A DNA stretch of 60,319 nucleotides from Acidobacteriaceae bacterium (GCA_903970405.1 CAJCIT010000023.1:1-60319); one strand, 5' to 3'; positions 1-9,381 are shown, counted from the stretch's first letter. Numbers and translations: made by a program. Notes: generated by a model from the letters alone, not told the origin.

Positions 1-2
1 GT

Positions 3-79
<77 letters not shown>

Positions 80-159
80 TTTCTTTCAATCGTTTTCCCA
101 GCCTTTGATCGAGATGATTGTCACCTCGTTTTCACCGGTACTACAGATAGAGGCAACGC

Positions 160-472
160 GTGACCGCCACTTTCGCAACACAAATCGAGCTTGACAATCG
201 GGGTATCGCCTGGATTGCCGGAACGAAAGTTAAGCTCACTGAGGTTGTGTTGGACAGGATCGCTTTACGGGTCAAGTCCTGAAGAAATCCACTTTCAACA
301 TCCTAATCTTTCATTGCCTCAAATCCACGGCGCGCTGACCTTTTATTATGAGAACCAGGATAAGCTCGATGAGCAGATCAGGCGAGGATTGGAAGAATCC
401 GACAAGCTTGCCGTGGGTCTTTCCGACGCGGAATTCCGCCGCAAGTTACTCGCGCTGAAGCGATCTCGTTGA
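160..472 (+). pseudogene. DUF433 family antitoxin-like protein, frameshifted
   Basis: Starting at GTG 160, just after AGAGG (150-154), the frame reads an N-terminus ending in GIAWIAGTKVKLTEVVLDRIA and then stops early. From about 268 another frame continues perfectly with YGSSPEEIHFQHPNLSLPQ and runs to the stop at 470-472. Removing one T from the run at 266-268 (GCTTTACGG to GCTTACGG) joins the two into a roughly 103-residue protein typical of DUF433, a small winged-helix family often paired with PIN-like toxins. No partner toxin follows. Either the gene is dead or the extra T is a sequencing error. The shorter frame from 191 alone would lack the domain's first strands. Confidence 0.75.
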
Positions 473-595
473 GCATATCGCTTCAGCAGTGCGAGCTTGA
501 GGCGGCTGTCAAGCTCGGGCGCCAGCCTGTGGAAAACCCGTAATCGTGTCAACTGTTCGGCGGCACTCGCGTTAAATGAAGTGAGGCCGAACTAG

Positions 596-2662
596 ATGTC
601 GAAGGGAATAGCGGTGCTGAAGACCAGACAAGCCGTCTCCGTGGGAGTGGCGGTCTTGCTCGCGGGGGCGTGTCTCGCCGCCAGCAAACCGAAGACACAC
701 AAGGCGGTTCTCAAAGCGAATCCACCGCAATATGCCGCCTTCGCGCAGCCTCTCTCAAACGAGCAGCAGATTAACCATGCGCTGGAGCGGCTGACGTTTG
801 GCGCGCGCACTGGCGATGATGCCGCGGTGGCACGTCTGGGAGTGGCCAAATGGGTGGACGCCCAGCTCCATCCGGAACGGATCCCCGAAGAGCCAACGCT
901 TGATGCGCGGCTGAAGCCCTTTGAATCGTATGAAATGAGCCCTCGGCAGGCGTATCTGCGCTTTCCTTCGCCGCAGTTGATTGCGCAGGTGGCCCGCGGA
1001 AAGGCGCAGCCGCCCGACGATCCTGAGTTGCGGGCCATCGTTTTGGAACTGGCTGAGCGCTACCGGGTCAAACAAGAAACCAAAGGCGCCGCTCCCGTTC
1101 AGAGCACTCCGGCCAAAATGCTGGACACCTCCACCGGCGCCATTGACCTCAATCCCTCTCCCCAAGCCCTAAAAGCCATGGCGGAGGCCGATGCCAAGAA
1201 GCCCGGCGACAACGACGATTCCGACCTCGAGCCGCGTATTCCGCTCACCGACGTATTGACGCAGGCCCAGATCGACACCCTGCACCACGGCAAGCCCGAA
1301 GAGAAGACCGCGTTGCTCTCCTCAATCCCGGAGAATAAGCTGAACGATTTCGTCTTCGCGCTGAACCGTCACGAGCGGCAAAGCCTCTTCAACGTGGCGC
1401 CGACAGAGCTCCGCCGCAAACTCATGCGTTCAGTCAATCCGCAGCAAGTGGTTGCGGAGGACCTGTTCCAGCAGAAGATGCTCCGCGCCATATACTCGAA
1501 CCGCCAGTTGAATGAACTCCTGGTTGACTTCTGGTTCAACCACTTCAACGTCTATCTGAACAAAGCCGCCGACCGGTACCTGGTGCCAACCTACGAACGT
1601 GAGGCGATTCGCCCGCATGTATTCGGCAAGTTCTATGACCTGTTGCTGGCCACGGCGAAGAGTCCGGCCATGCTGGTCTATCTCGACAACGCGCTCTCCG
1701 TTGGGCCTGATGCCGCGGCAAGACAGCAGCAGAAGAATCCTTTCAATAAGCAGCAGCGCTCCGGCTTGAATGAAAACTACGGCCGCGAGCTGCTTGAGCT
1801 GCACACGCTAGGCGTCGACGGCGGATATACGCAGCAGGATGTCATCAATGTGGCGCGCTGCTTCACCGGTTGGACGGTAAGCGCTCCGAAAAAAGGCGCC
1901 ACCTTCGAATACAACGACAAAGTGCATGACAAAGGCGACAAGATAGTGCTGGGCCACGCCATCAAAGGTGGCGGCGGTATGGACGACGGGTTGAAGGTGC
2001 TGGAGATTCTGGTGCATCAGCCCGCTACCGCGCACTTCATTTCGTTGAAACTGGCTAAGCGCTTTGTAGCCGACGATCCTCCTCCCTCACTGGTGGACCG
2101 CATGGCGAAGACGTTCGCCGAATCGGACGGCGACATCCGCGCCGTGGTGAAAACGATGTTGGACTCGCCCGAATTCTGGTCGCAGGGCGCCTATCGCGCC
2201 AAGGTGAAGACGCCGTTCGAAATGGTGGTGAGTTCCGTGCGCGCTTCAAACGCGCAGGTGGATTCCTCGGTGCAGCTGGCGGGTGAAGTGCAACGCTTAG
2301 GTGAGCCGCTGTATCGCAAGGTTGAGCCGACGGGCTATTCAAGCGCGAATGCCGAGTGGATCAGTTCGGCGAGCCTGCTGGAGCGAATGAACTTCGCCAT
2401 CGGTCTGGCGCATAACAAGGTGCAAGGCGTTACGGTGGATCTGGAGAAATGGAATGCGCAGGCTAAGGAAGACCCCTTCGCGATTGCGCGTGACATCTTG
2501 ATGCAAGATCCGTCCGAGCAAACCCGCCAGGCGATATCGAAGGCCCTCAACGACCCGGCCATGCAGCAGCAACTGGCGGCAAGCGCCAAAGTAAACAAGC
2601 CGGAGACGTCAAGCCTCATCGCCGGCCTGGTGATTGGATCGCCGGAATTTCAACGCCGTTGA
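596..2662 (+). CDS. DUF1800 domain-containing exported protein
   Basis: This 688-residue protein has a signal peptide of about 29 residues (basic start, hydrophobic core ending LLAGACLAAS). DUF1800 features are clear: the opening HALERLTFGARTGD, then LLVDFWFNHFNVY, MLVYLDNALSVG and ENYGRELLELHTLGVDGGYT followed by VARCFTGWTV. The biochemical role of DUF1800 is not established. It almost always sits beside a DUF1501 gene, as here (54 bases downstream), and such pairs are abundant in Acidobacteria, Planctomycetes and Bacteroidetes. GAGG lies about 9 bases before the ATG. The residue 160-230 stretch is a charged linker rich in K, P and D. Confidence 0.92.
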   Translation: MSKGIAVLKTRQAVSVGVAVLLAGACLAASKPKTHKAVLKANPPQYAAFAQPLSNEQQINHALERLTFGARTGDDAAVARLGVAKWVDAQLHPERIPEEPTLDARLKPFESYEMSPRQAYLRFPSPQLIAQVARGKAQPPDDPELRAIVLELAERYRVKQETKGAAPVQSTPAKMLDTSTGAIDLNPSPQALKAMAEADAKKPGDNDDSDLEPRIPLTDVLTQAQIDTLHHGKPEEKTALLSSIPENKLNDFVFALNRHERQSLFNVAPTELRRKLMRSVNPQQVVAEDLFQQKMLRAIYSNRQLNELLVDFWFNHFNVYLNKAADRYLVPTYEREAIRPHVFGKFYDLLLATAKSPAMLVYLDNALSVGPDAAARQQQKNPFNKQQRSGLNENYGRELLELHTLGVDGGYTQQDVINVARCFTGWTVSAPKKGATFEYNDKVHDKGDKIVLGHAIKGGGGMDDGLKVLEILVHQPATAHFISLKLAKRFVADDPPPSLVDRMAKTFAESDGDIRAVVKTMLDSPEFWSQGAYRAKVKTPFEMVVSSVRASNAQVDSSVQLAGEVQRLGEPLYRKVEPTGYSSANAEWISSASLLERMNFAIGLAHNKVQGVTVDLEKWNAQAKEDPFAIARDILMQDPSEQTRQAISKALNDPAMQQQLAASAKVNKPETSSLIAGLVIGSPEFQRR

Positions 2663-2680
2663 CATTTCAACGCCGTTAAC
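2647..2680 (+). repeat. 17-bp tandem duplication across a stop codon
   Basis: Two adjacent copies of ATTTCAACGCCGTTGAC / ATTTCAACGCCGTTAAC lie at 2647-2663 and 2664-2680 and differ at one base. The first copy contains the last codons and TGA stop of the DUF1800 gene. The duplication therefore leaves the protein end unchanged and lengthens the spacer before the DUF1501 gene. Confidence 0.85.
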
Positions 2681-2715
2681 CATGCGCCCAGAGAGTTAAA
2701 CACAGGAAGTAACAC

Positions 2716-3954
2716 ATGTCCACCCGCCGAATGTTCTTGAAAAGCTCAGCCCTCGCCATGTATGGCATTGGGTCCGTACCGCTGTGGCTATCGCGCGCCC
2801 TCTACGCCAAGGATGCCCCGGCGCAGCGGAAGAAGATTCTCATCGCCATCTTCCAGCGCGGCGCGGTGGACGGGTTGAACGTGGTGGTGCCCCATGGCGA
2901 ATCCCGTTATTACCAACTGCGCCCAACCATTTCCGTGCAGCGGCCGGATGGCACGCCCGATTCCGCCATCGACCTGGACGGCTTCTTCGGCCTGCATCCT
3001 TCGCTCAGCTCGCTGAAGCCCCTGTGGGACAAGAAGCAGTTGGCGATCATCGAAGCAGTAGGTTCGCCTGACCCCACCAGATCGCACTTCGATGCCCAGG
3101 ACTATATGGAATCGGGCACGCCCGGCAACAAGGGAACCGTGGACGGCTGGTTAAACCGCGCCTTGTGCCCGGACGCTCATCCGTCGCCGGTGCGGGCAGT
3201 GAGCCTCAGTCCGGATTTGCCGCGTTCCCTGCGCGGGTCGCATGAGGCGCTTGCCATCGCCAACCTCAATGATTTTCAAGTGAAGGATGCCCGCGTCGCG
3301 AACACCTTCGAAGCCATGTATGGCACGTCGGCGGACCAGATCCTCAATGGGACCGGACGCGAGACCTTCGACGCGGTCCGCATGATGCAGTCGATTCAAA
3401 AGACGCCTTACACGCCGGCGAATGGCGCGAGGTATCCCGGCGGCGCGCTGGGCCAGCGGTTGCTTCAGATTGCGCGAATCATCAAAGCCGATGTCGGCCT
3501 GGAAGTGGCCTTCACCGATGTGGGCGGCTGGGATACACACGTGAACGAAGTAGGGGCGAAAGCCTCTGTGGGTCAACTGCCGAACCTGTTGCGCGAGTTC
3601 GGCGATTCATTGGCGGCGTTTTCTTTGGACATGGGCGACCGCATGGCCGACATCAATTTGGTGACCATGTCTGAATTCGGCCGCACTGTGAAAGAGAACG
3701 GGAACCGCGGCACTGACCATGGACATGCGAACGTGATGTTCGCCCTCGGCGGCGATGTCAAGGGCGGCAAGATCTACGGCCACTGGCCGGGCCTCGCGCA
3801 GGAGCAGCTCTACGAAGGGCGCGACCTTGACCTCACCACCGACTTCCGCACCGTGCTTTCGGAAGTGGTCACGCGCCATATGGGAAATCGTGAAGTGGCA
3901 ACCGTGTTCCCCGGTTTCGAAGAAGCGAAGTTTCGCGGATTCTTAACCGCGTAG
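2716..3954 (+). CDS. DUF1501 domain-containing Tat-exported protein
   Basis: This 412-residue protein starts with a Tat-like signal (STRRMFLKSSALAMYGIGSV), suggesting export in folded form. The DUF1501 body, related to the alkaline phosphatase/sulfatase superfamily, shows FQRGAVDGLNVVVPHG, SHFDAQDYMESGTPG, VGGWDTHVNE and MSEFGRTVKENGN followed by GTDHGHANVMFALGGDV. The conserved D, H and E residues in these motifs resemble metal ligands of that superfamily. It follows the DUF1800 gene by 54 bases with AGGAAG ahead of the ATG, so the two are likely one transcript and act on the same envelope process. The substrate is unknown. Confidence 0.92.
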   Translation: MSTRRMFLKSSALAMYGIGSVPLWLSRALYAKDAPAQRKKILIAIFQRGAVDGLNVVVPHGESRYYQLRPTISVQRPDGTPDSAIDLDGFFGLHPSLSSLKPLWDKKQLAIIEAVGSPDPTRSHFDAQDYMESGTPGNKGTVDGWLNRALCPDAHPSPVRAVSLSPDLPRSLRGSHEALAIANLNDFQVKDARVANTFEAMYGTSADQILNGTGRETFDAVRMMQSIQKTPYTPANGARYPGGALGQRLLQIARIIKADVGLEVAFTDVGGWDTHVNEVGAKASVGQLPNLLREFGDSLAAFSLDMGDRMADINLVTMSEFGRTVKENGNRGTDHGHANVMFALGGDVKGGKIYGHWPGLAQEQLYEGRDLDLTTDFRTVLSEVVTRHMGNREVATVFPGFEEAKFRGFLTA

Positions 3955-4033
3955 ACTCCGCGGTATTCGATTCGCCCGGCCGCGCCCGGAAACAAGTTGC
4001 AACGTTTCTCCGTCCGGCCCATCTCAAGGGCTG

Positions 4034-5080
4034 ATGCCTCAACTCGAACTTAAGTATCGGCTTCTTGGCCGAAGCGGTCTCCGCGTCTCCGAACTCTCAC
4101 TGGGCACCATGACCTTTGGGGAGGATTGGGGCTGGGGCGCCTCCGAAGAAGAAGCGAAGAAGATCTACATGGCCTACCGGGACGCCGGCGGAAATTTCCT
4201 GGACACCGCCAATATCTACACAAATGGCGCGAGCGAGCGCTTTGTGGGCGATTTCATTGCCGGCCACCGCTCCGATGTTGTGGTGGCGACCAAATACACC
4301 AACGCCGCGCCGGCCAAGAGCGCCAATGCCGGCGGGAATCAGCGAAAGAATATGATGGAGTCCGTCGAAGCCAGCTTGAAGCGGCTGAAGACTGACTACA
4401 TCGATCTTTACTGGCTTCACGTCTGGGATCGATTGACGCCAGTCGAGGAAGTGATGCGCGGCTTTGACGATCTGGTGCGGCAGGGCAAGATCCTCTACGC
4501 TGGCGTTTCAGACGCGCCGGCATGGTGGGTTTCGCAGGCTAATACGCTCGCGGACTTACGCGGGTGGACGCCTTTTATCGGATTGCAAATCGAATACTCG
4601 CTCACCGAGCGCACGGTTGAACGCGAACTCATTCCCATGGCCAAATCGCTGGGCCTCACGGTGGCGGCATGGTCACCGCTTGCGGGCGGCTTGCTTTCTG
4701 GCAAATACCGGAAGGACACGCCGCCGGATGCGCGCTACGCCTCTGAAATGATGAAGTCTTTCCGCGCAGGTGAAGACCGGCTGCCGGGCATTCTCGACGC
4801 TTTGGAAACGGTTAGTGCTGAGGTGGGTAAGTCGATGGCTCAAGTGGCGATTGCGTGGCTGCTCCATCGCTCCGTGGACGTAATTCCGATCATCGGCGCA
4901 CGCAAACTGTCGCAGTTCGAGGATAATCTCGCCGCGGCGGCCTTGGTGCTCACCAGCGAGCAGGTGAAGAAGCTGGACGATGCCAGCGCGATTGAACCGG
5001 GCTTCCCGGAACGTTTCTACCAGAACGAGTTTGTGAAGGGGCTGGTCTACGGCGGTTTTCGCGATCGGATACTTGCGTAG
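4034..5080 (+). CDS. aldo/keto reductase family protein
   Basis: The 348-residue protein is an NADP(H)-dependent (beta/alpha)8-barrel reductase. The catalytic tetrad can be placed: D57 and Y62 in NFLDTANIYTNGASE, K87 in VVVATKYTN and H129 in DLYWLHVWD. The late NADP-binding region IPIIGARKLSQFEDNLAA is present. It most resembles the AKR11/12-like bacterial branch (YhdN/Tas type), which reduces varied aldehydes and sugars, so the substrate cannot be called. It lies 79 bases after the DUF1501 gene and converges on the glycosyltransferase gene to its right, with a hairpin repeat between. Confidence 0.93.
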   Translation: MPQLELKYRLLGRSGLRVSELSLGTMTFGEDWGWGASEEEAKKIYMAYRDAGGNFLDTANIYTNGASERFVGDFIAGHRSDVVVATKYTNAAPAKSANAGGNQRKNMMESVEASLKRLKTDYIDLYWLHVWDRLTPVEEVMRGFDDLVRQGKILYAGVSDAPAWWVSQANTLADLRGWTPFIGLQIEYSLTERTVERELIPMAKSLGLTVAAWSPLAGGLLSGKYRKDTPPDARYASEMMKSFRAGEDRLPGILDALETVSAEVGKSMAQVAIAWLLHRSVDVIPIIGARKLSQFEDNLAAAALVLTSEQVKKLDDASAIEPGFPERFYQNEFVKGLVYGGFRDRILA

Positions 5081-5102
5081 GTTAGTTACTGGGCATGCCA
5101 TC

Positions 5103-5120
5103 GCCAATCTCCTGATTGGC
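5103..5120. repeat. 18-bp hairpin repeat, copy 1
   Basis: GCCAATCTCCTGATTGGC forms a 6-bp perfect stem (GCCAAT/ATTGGC) with a 6-base loop. It lies between two convergent genes (stops at 5080 and 5154), where it could end transcription from either side. An identical copy lies at 8773-8790. Confidence 0.8.
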
Positions 5121-5153
5121 CCAAAGCGCGGATCTTGGCGCCCGGCACGCCAG

Positions 5154-7754
5154 TCAGGTCATCGGCTCTCCCAAGGGGGGCCGAAGCCGGTCGAACGGGC
5201 GCGCATACCGCTCAAAGTGGGGATTGTAGTAAGGATCGGCAATCTCACCCGCGCCCCATCGCGCGCGAAAAGCCGCCGCCTCGGCGCGATGCCGAACCTG
5301 CTGCGACTCTGAGATCTCACGCCCGCGTGACTTCGATTCGAAGTGGTAAAGGACGGCGAAGGGATTGTACACAATTCGATAACCCGCCTCCCGCACTCTC
5401 ATGCAAAAGTCGACGTCGTTAAACGCCACTTTCAGATTCACCTCGTCAAATCCATCGAGCGCCAGGAAGAGTGACCGCCTGGTGGCAAGGCACGCGCCGG
5501 TCACCGCCGCCGCGCTCCGCAGTAAATGAGTGCGGCCAAAATACCCCCCGTCCGCGGTGGGATCTCCCACGGCCTCATGTCCCGCCACGCCTTCCACGCC
5601 CAGCAGCACGCCGGCGTGCTGAATGGTGCCATCCGCATACAGAAGCCGCGCGCCAACGGCTCCCACATCCTCGCGAAGCGTATGGGCCGCCAATTCCACG
5701 CACCACTCCTTCGTGAGGACAACCGTGTCATTGTTCAGAAAGATCAGCACTTCTCCCGACGCCGCTTGCGCGCCGGCATTATTGATAGCGGACCAGTTGA
5801 ACGGGCCTCGAAAGCGAATCAGCCGCACCGAGGGAAGGCCGGACAAGGTTTCAAAGTAAGCCAGAGTCGCCGCTTCGGCGCTGTCATTGTCCACCAGCAG
5901 AATTTCAGCGGACCCTGGATAAGACTCAATGGAGTTCGACACGCTCTCGATACAAGGCCGCAATAAATCGAGCCGGTCGCGCGTGGCGATCACAATCGAG
6001 ATTTTTGGCGCCGGAGATGGCAGGCGCCACCGGACCCGGTTGGCGAACTGGCGGGACGGGCCCACAGGATCCTCATGCGCCTCAACTTTGGCCGGCAGGT
6101 GGAGCTGTTCGAGATGCTCCTGGACTACGGCGGTAATATTCTTTTGAATCTCTCCGGCCAGCGCCGGCGTGGCCGACACGGAACCAGGCGTTACGCGCCA
6201 ATGGTAAAGAATTCGCGGCACATGCCGAATGTCTTCTACCGCCAGGGAGGACATGGCGCGAAGCAGGAGGTCGTGGTCCTGCGCGCCTTCAAAGCCGCTG
6301 CGTAAACCGCCGATGGCGGCGATCAGATCGCGCCTCACCACCACAAGATGGCAAATGTAATTGATGGCCAGCAGCAAGTCTGGATCGAAGTCCGGTTTAA
6401 AAAAGGGCGTGTGATGAACAGTGCGCTCGAAGTCCTGCTGTTCGATGCGGTCTTCGTCCGAATAGAGTAAGGCGTAGCGGCGCTCTTGCAGCGCCAGGAC
6501 CATTTGATACAAGGCGTCCGGCGCCAATTCGTCGTCATGATCGAGGAACGCAACGTACTCTCCGCGGGCGGCTGCAACCGCCCGATTGGTATTCGCGGCG
6601 ATGCCCTCGCGGCTGGCCGACTCCATCCATCGGATTCGCGGCTCGCCGCCGTAACGTCGCAGTGAACTCCTCATCTCATCACGGTCCGAGGCATCGTCGC
6701 TAATCACTAGTTCCCAGCAATCGTATGACTGCGCCAATACGCTGCCCACCGCTTTTTCCAGAAACCGGGTATCGCTGCGCCAGGCCGGCAGCACGACGGA
6801 GATGGAGGGGCGATAAGCGAATCGCTGGCTTCGTTCGCGTTGGCCGCACAGAACGTCGGGCGAGAGCTGGTAGAACCGGCGCCAGTACTCGTCATAGGCT
6901 TCAATCGGGATGCTGGCCATGCGCCCGATCTCCGGCAGCCGCGACTCGATCCGCTCCAGAATCTGCCGCACCTGGGCAAGTTCATTACGCGCCGCACCGA
7001 TCGCATCCCAGCTTTGGGCGGCATCGTCATAAACGATCGTGCTCACTCCCACTCGATCGCGCGTTACGGAATCGATGGCAAAGAGTGTGCGGCCCCGGGC
7101 GAAGCTCGCGCGGTGCGCCGTCGAGATTTTGAACCGGTAACCGAAGTTGCCATCGCCACCAACGATGTCCCGGACATCGGGCCTGGATTCGCTGCACGTA
7201 ACGGTTCCGAGGAAAATCGTGTCCGCATAAAACTCCAACAACACAGGTTTCGACCTGTCACACAAGTCCACCGCCCAACCATTGATTTCAAACGCCGAGG
7301 CGGCGTCGACTACGCCAATCACGGATCGTTTGCATCGCGCCCACGGCTCCTCTTCGAGCCGCGTGCGCAACACTTGGTCCACCTCGGCGGCAACCAGATG
7401 AGGGGCGGCGGCAACCAATTCGCTGTCCGAAAGCAACAGCTCCAGGATCTGTGCCCAGTGACGGACCCCTCCCAGGGCGCGGCGCGTGGCGGCGCTTATC
7501 GGCAGTGTGCGCTGTGCCCAGTCGATCATCCCTAATGGCATGCCGCCGTCCAGCCGGCCGTGCGGCAGAGTCTCGCGAAGCAAGAGGGGGCGAAGGAGCG
7601 AGGTCTGGAACTCCTCGTCCTCAAGAATGCCGCCGAGTAATGCCCGGATGGTGCTTGTGTCGAAACCGTCATCGGGAGCATGAGGGCCGGCATGAGCCGG
7701 CATTCTCCCCAGAAACAAAATGAAGCAATTCTGCACGTCGCGGGAATCTAGCAT
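5154..7754 (-). CDS. glycosyltransferase with two GT2 domains and a DUF4214-like N-terminus
   Basis: From ATG 7754 the protein has 866 residues. It begins with a DUF4214-like segment (RDVQNCFILFLGRMP, later ILEDEEF), then a beta-rich stretch, a short coiled coil (ARNELAQVRQILERIESRL) and two GT2 catalytic domains. Domain 1 has ISVVLPAWRSD, the nucleotide-binding DDASDRD and the DXD-type FLDHDDELAPDAL. Domain 2 has ISIVIATRDRLDLLRPCIES, LLVDNDSAE and FLNNDTVVLTKEW. Such tandem GT2 proteins build rhamnan, O-antigen or capsule chains. I chose ATG 7754 because GGAG lies 6 bases upstream. The frame stays open to a TTG at 7886, but that start would overlap the divergent neighbour. Confidence 0.88.
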   Translation of the reverse strand: MLDSRDVQNCFILFLGRMPAHAGPHAPDDGFDTSTIRALLGGILEDEEFQTSLLRPLLLRETLPHGRLDGGMPLGMIDWAQRTLPISAATRRALGGVRHWAQILELLLSDSELVAAAPHLVAAEVDQVLRTRLEEEPWARCKRSVIGVVDAASAFEINGWAVDLCDRSKPVLLEFYADTIFLGTVTCSESRPDVRDIVGGDGNFGYRFKISTAHRASFARGRTLFAIDSVTRDRVGVSTIVYDDAAQSWDAIGAARNELAQVRQILERIESRLPEIGRMASIPIEAYDEYWRRFYQLSPDVLCGQRERSQRFAYRPSISVVLPAWRSDTRFLEKAVGSVLAQSYDCWELVISDDASDRDEMRSSLRRYGGEPRIRWMESASREGIAANTNRAVAAARGEYVAFLDHDDELAPDALYQMVLALQERRYALLYSDEDRIEQQDFERTVHHTPFFKPDFDPDLLLAINYICHLVVVRRDLIAAIGGLRSGFEGAQDHDLLLRAMSSLAVEDIRHVPRILYHWRVTPGSVSATPALAGEIQKNITAVVQEHLEQLHLPAKVEAHEDPVGPSRQFANRVRWRLPSPAPKISIVIATRDRLDLLRPCIESVSNSIESYPGSAEILLVDNDSAEAATLAYFETLSGLPSVRLIRFRGPFNWSAINNAGAQAASGEVLIFLNNDTVVLTKEWCVELAAHTLREDVGAVGARLLYADGTIQHAGVLLGVEGVAGHEAVGDPTADGGYFGRTHLLRSAAAVTGACLATRRSLFLALDGFDEVNLKVAFNDVDFCMRVREAGYRIVYNPFAVLYHFESKSRGREISESQQVRHRAEAAAFRARWGAGEIADPYYNPHFERYARPFDRLRPPLGEPMT

Positions 7755-7885
7755 CACGTTCTCCAGAATAGAAACGTCCGGTTTCAGAACTCCCTGTAAC
7801 GGCGGCAGATGCGGGAAGAAGTTTCGGCCACGATATTCTTGTTCATTATCCGAAATCGGGGCGACTGACTTCTGCTGGGGTGGCA
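7755..7885. promoter_or_regulatory. divergent intergenic region between two glycosyltransferase genes
   Basis: If the start at 7754 is right, these 131 bases must carry both divergent promoters. I see no convincing -35/-10 pair on either strand. The call rests on gene geometry only. Confidence 0.35.
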
Positions 7886-8758
7886 ATGAGGGTAGCGGTT
7901 ATCTGCTTGGCTTATCTGGGGAACCCTTCGGGCGCTTCCCTCTTGTCGAAGTACTTCTCCCATCTGGACGCTCATCTATTCCTGCATGTTGACGCCAAGG
8001 TGTCCGCCGCGCCGTATGAATGCTTGAACGGAGCGCCTAACGTTACACAGTTGCCGGATCGGCACGAGATCTTCTGGGGCGGCTTCAATACCGTTCAAGC
8101 CGCGGTCAGCGCCATCGAGTTCGCGCAAACGATGACGGATTTCGACATGTTTATCTTCACCACCGAAGATTCTGTCCCTTTACTAAGTCCCGCCGAGATG
8201 GATTCCCGCCTTTCAATGGATATTGACTGGATAGCCATCCATGCTCCCAACCCCCCCTGGGTTTGGGAGCGCTATGAACGATTTTTCTTCTTTGACAGCC
8301 GCGCGACGAGTTTTCGGTACTTCGAAGCCGGGGAGCGCTTCATTACCGAGCAGGATTTGCGGCGGCTGGACCGCATGCGGCGGCGCATGGCTGAAGGAAA
8401 GATACAGCTACCCGAGTTGTATCACGGCAGCGGCTGGTGGGCTCTTTCCCGTGAAACCATCCATACAATTCTGGAGCGCTACCACGCCGATGGCGGCCTG
8501 CGAGAGTCTTTCGAGTTTTCCGCCATACCGGAGGAACAATACTTCCATACCATCATCGGGTTATCCAATATAAAGCGGACTAACAAGTACTTCATGTACG
8601 TCGACTGGGAGAGAGACCCTACTGTGAAGCCTTATGTGTTTAGCCAGCTTTCTGAATTGCAGATCGTACGCGATGAAAATCCCGAGTTACTCTTTGTTCG
8701 AAAGATAGACCTGCAAAGCGAAGAAGTCGAGGTCTTTGTGGACGAGCTATTGCGGTAG
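7886..8758 (+). CDS. Core-2/I-branching-type (GT14-like) glycosyltransferase
   Basis: This 290-residue protein matches the bacterial beta-1,6-N-acetylglucosaminyltransferase (GT14-like) pattern: VAVICLAYLGNPSG at the start, HLFLHVDAKVS, IFWGGFNTVQAAVSAI, FIFTTEDSVPLLS, YHGSGWWALSR and IPEEQYFHTI. The GSGWWALSR and PEEQYF(H)T motifs are typical of this family. I prefer ATG 7886 over the in-frame GTG at 7880, because GGGG at 7877-7880 then sits at a usable ribosome-binding distance. It is divergent from the tandem-GT2 gene, and the two probably serve one surface polysaccharide. The acceptor is unknown. Confidence 0.88.
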   Translation: MRVAVICLAYLGNPSGASLLSKYFSHLDAHLFLHVDAKVSAAPYECLNGAPNVTQLPDRHEIFWGGFNTVQAAVSAIEFAQTMTDFDMFIFTTEDSVPLLSPAEMDSRLSMDIDWIAIHAPNPPWVWERYERFFFFDSRATSFRYFEAGERFITEQDLRRLDRMRRRMAEGKIQLPELYHGSGWWALSRETIHTILERYHADGGLRESFEFSAIPEEQYFHTIIGLSNIKRTNKYFMYVDWERDPTVKPYVFSQLSELQIVRDENPELLFVRKIDLQSEEVEVFVDELLR

Positions 8759-8772
8759 GGTCGCCTGGGAAC

Positions 8773-8790
8773 GCCAATCTCCTGATTGGC
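8773..8790. repeat. 18-bp hairpin repeat, copy 2
   Basis: Identical to the sequence at 5103-5120 and placed 15 bases after the GT14-like gene. The two copies bracket the divergent glycosyltransferase pair at both 3' ends. Confidence 0.8.
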
Positions 8791-8881
8791 GCCGTGCGGG
8801 GCGGTAGCTTATTGGGTGCACGGTTTCCTTACCGTCACGTAGACTGGGTGTACCACGTACGGCGCGTGCAGGAGCAAAGTT

Positions 8882-9043
8882 GTGCTACCCGGTGGCTTTC
8901 GAATCGAGGATGAGTCGAAAATCGCGTTTTGGGATGCGCTGATCGTCGCCGCTGCGATATGGGCCGGCGCAGATCGAATCTTGTTAGAGGATCTAAATGC
9001 GGGGCAAACGATTTCCGGTGTGCGGATTGAAAACCCCTTTTGA
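8882..9043 (+). pseudogene. PIN-domain (VapC-like) toxin, C-terminal remnant
   Basis: The frame from 8894 encodes a stretch containing AFWDALIVAAAIWAGADRIL then LEDLNAGQTISGVRIENPF and a TGA at 9041-9043. This is the classic C-terminal third of a VapC-type PIN ribonuclease, where the D of FWDALIVAAA and the D of LEDLNAGQ belong to the acidic active site. An in-frame stop at 8840-8842 and the absence of the N-terminal acidic residue show that the first two thirds are gone. No antitoxin gene lies upstream. It is best read as a decayed toxin-antitoxin module. Confidence 0.8.
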
Positions 9044-9381
9044 CCGGAGGAAGTGCTTCGACGATAGTTCACGCAAGATCGTCAAATGGCGCCCTTCCGG
9101 ACGGCGGGGGAAATGACATGGCGCCCGGCCCCCTGTGTTACTCGCTCATGCGCGCCGGTCCGGAAAATAGTAAGCGCTTAGCAGAAGGGGCGCGATGCGA
9201 AGAAGACCGCCAGGGACCGGTGGCGCTAGAAAGCCATGCGCAAGCCCATTCACGTCCGCGCGGCAACCTCCGTCGAGACTGGCGAAACCACAACACCTAA
9301 GCTTGTAGAAAGAACCGCCATGCCAGACAACGACACACCTGAAGACCTCTTGCCCAACACACCCTCGCAACAGACGCCCGC

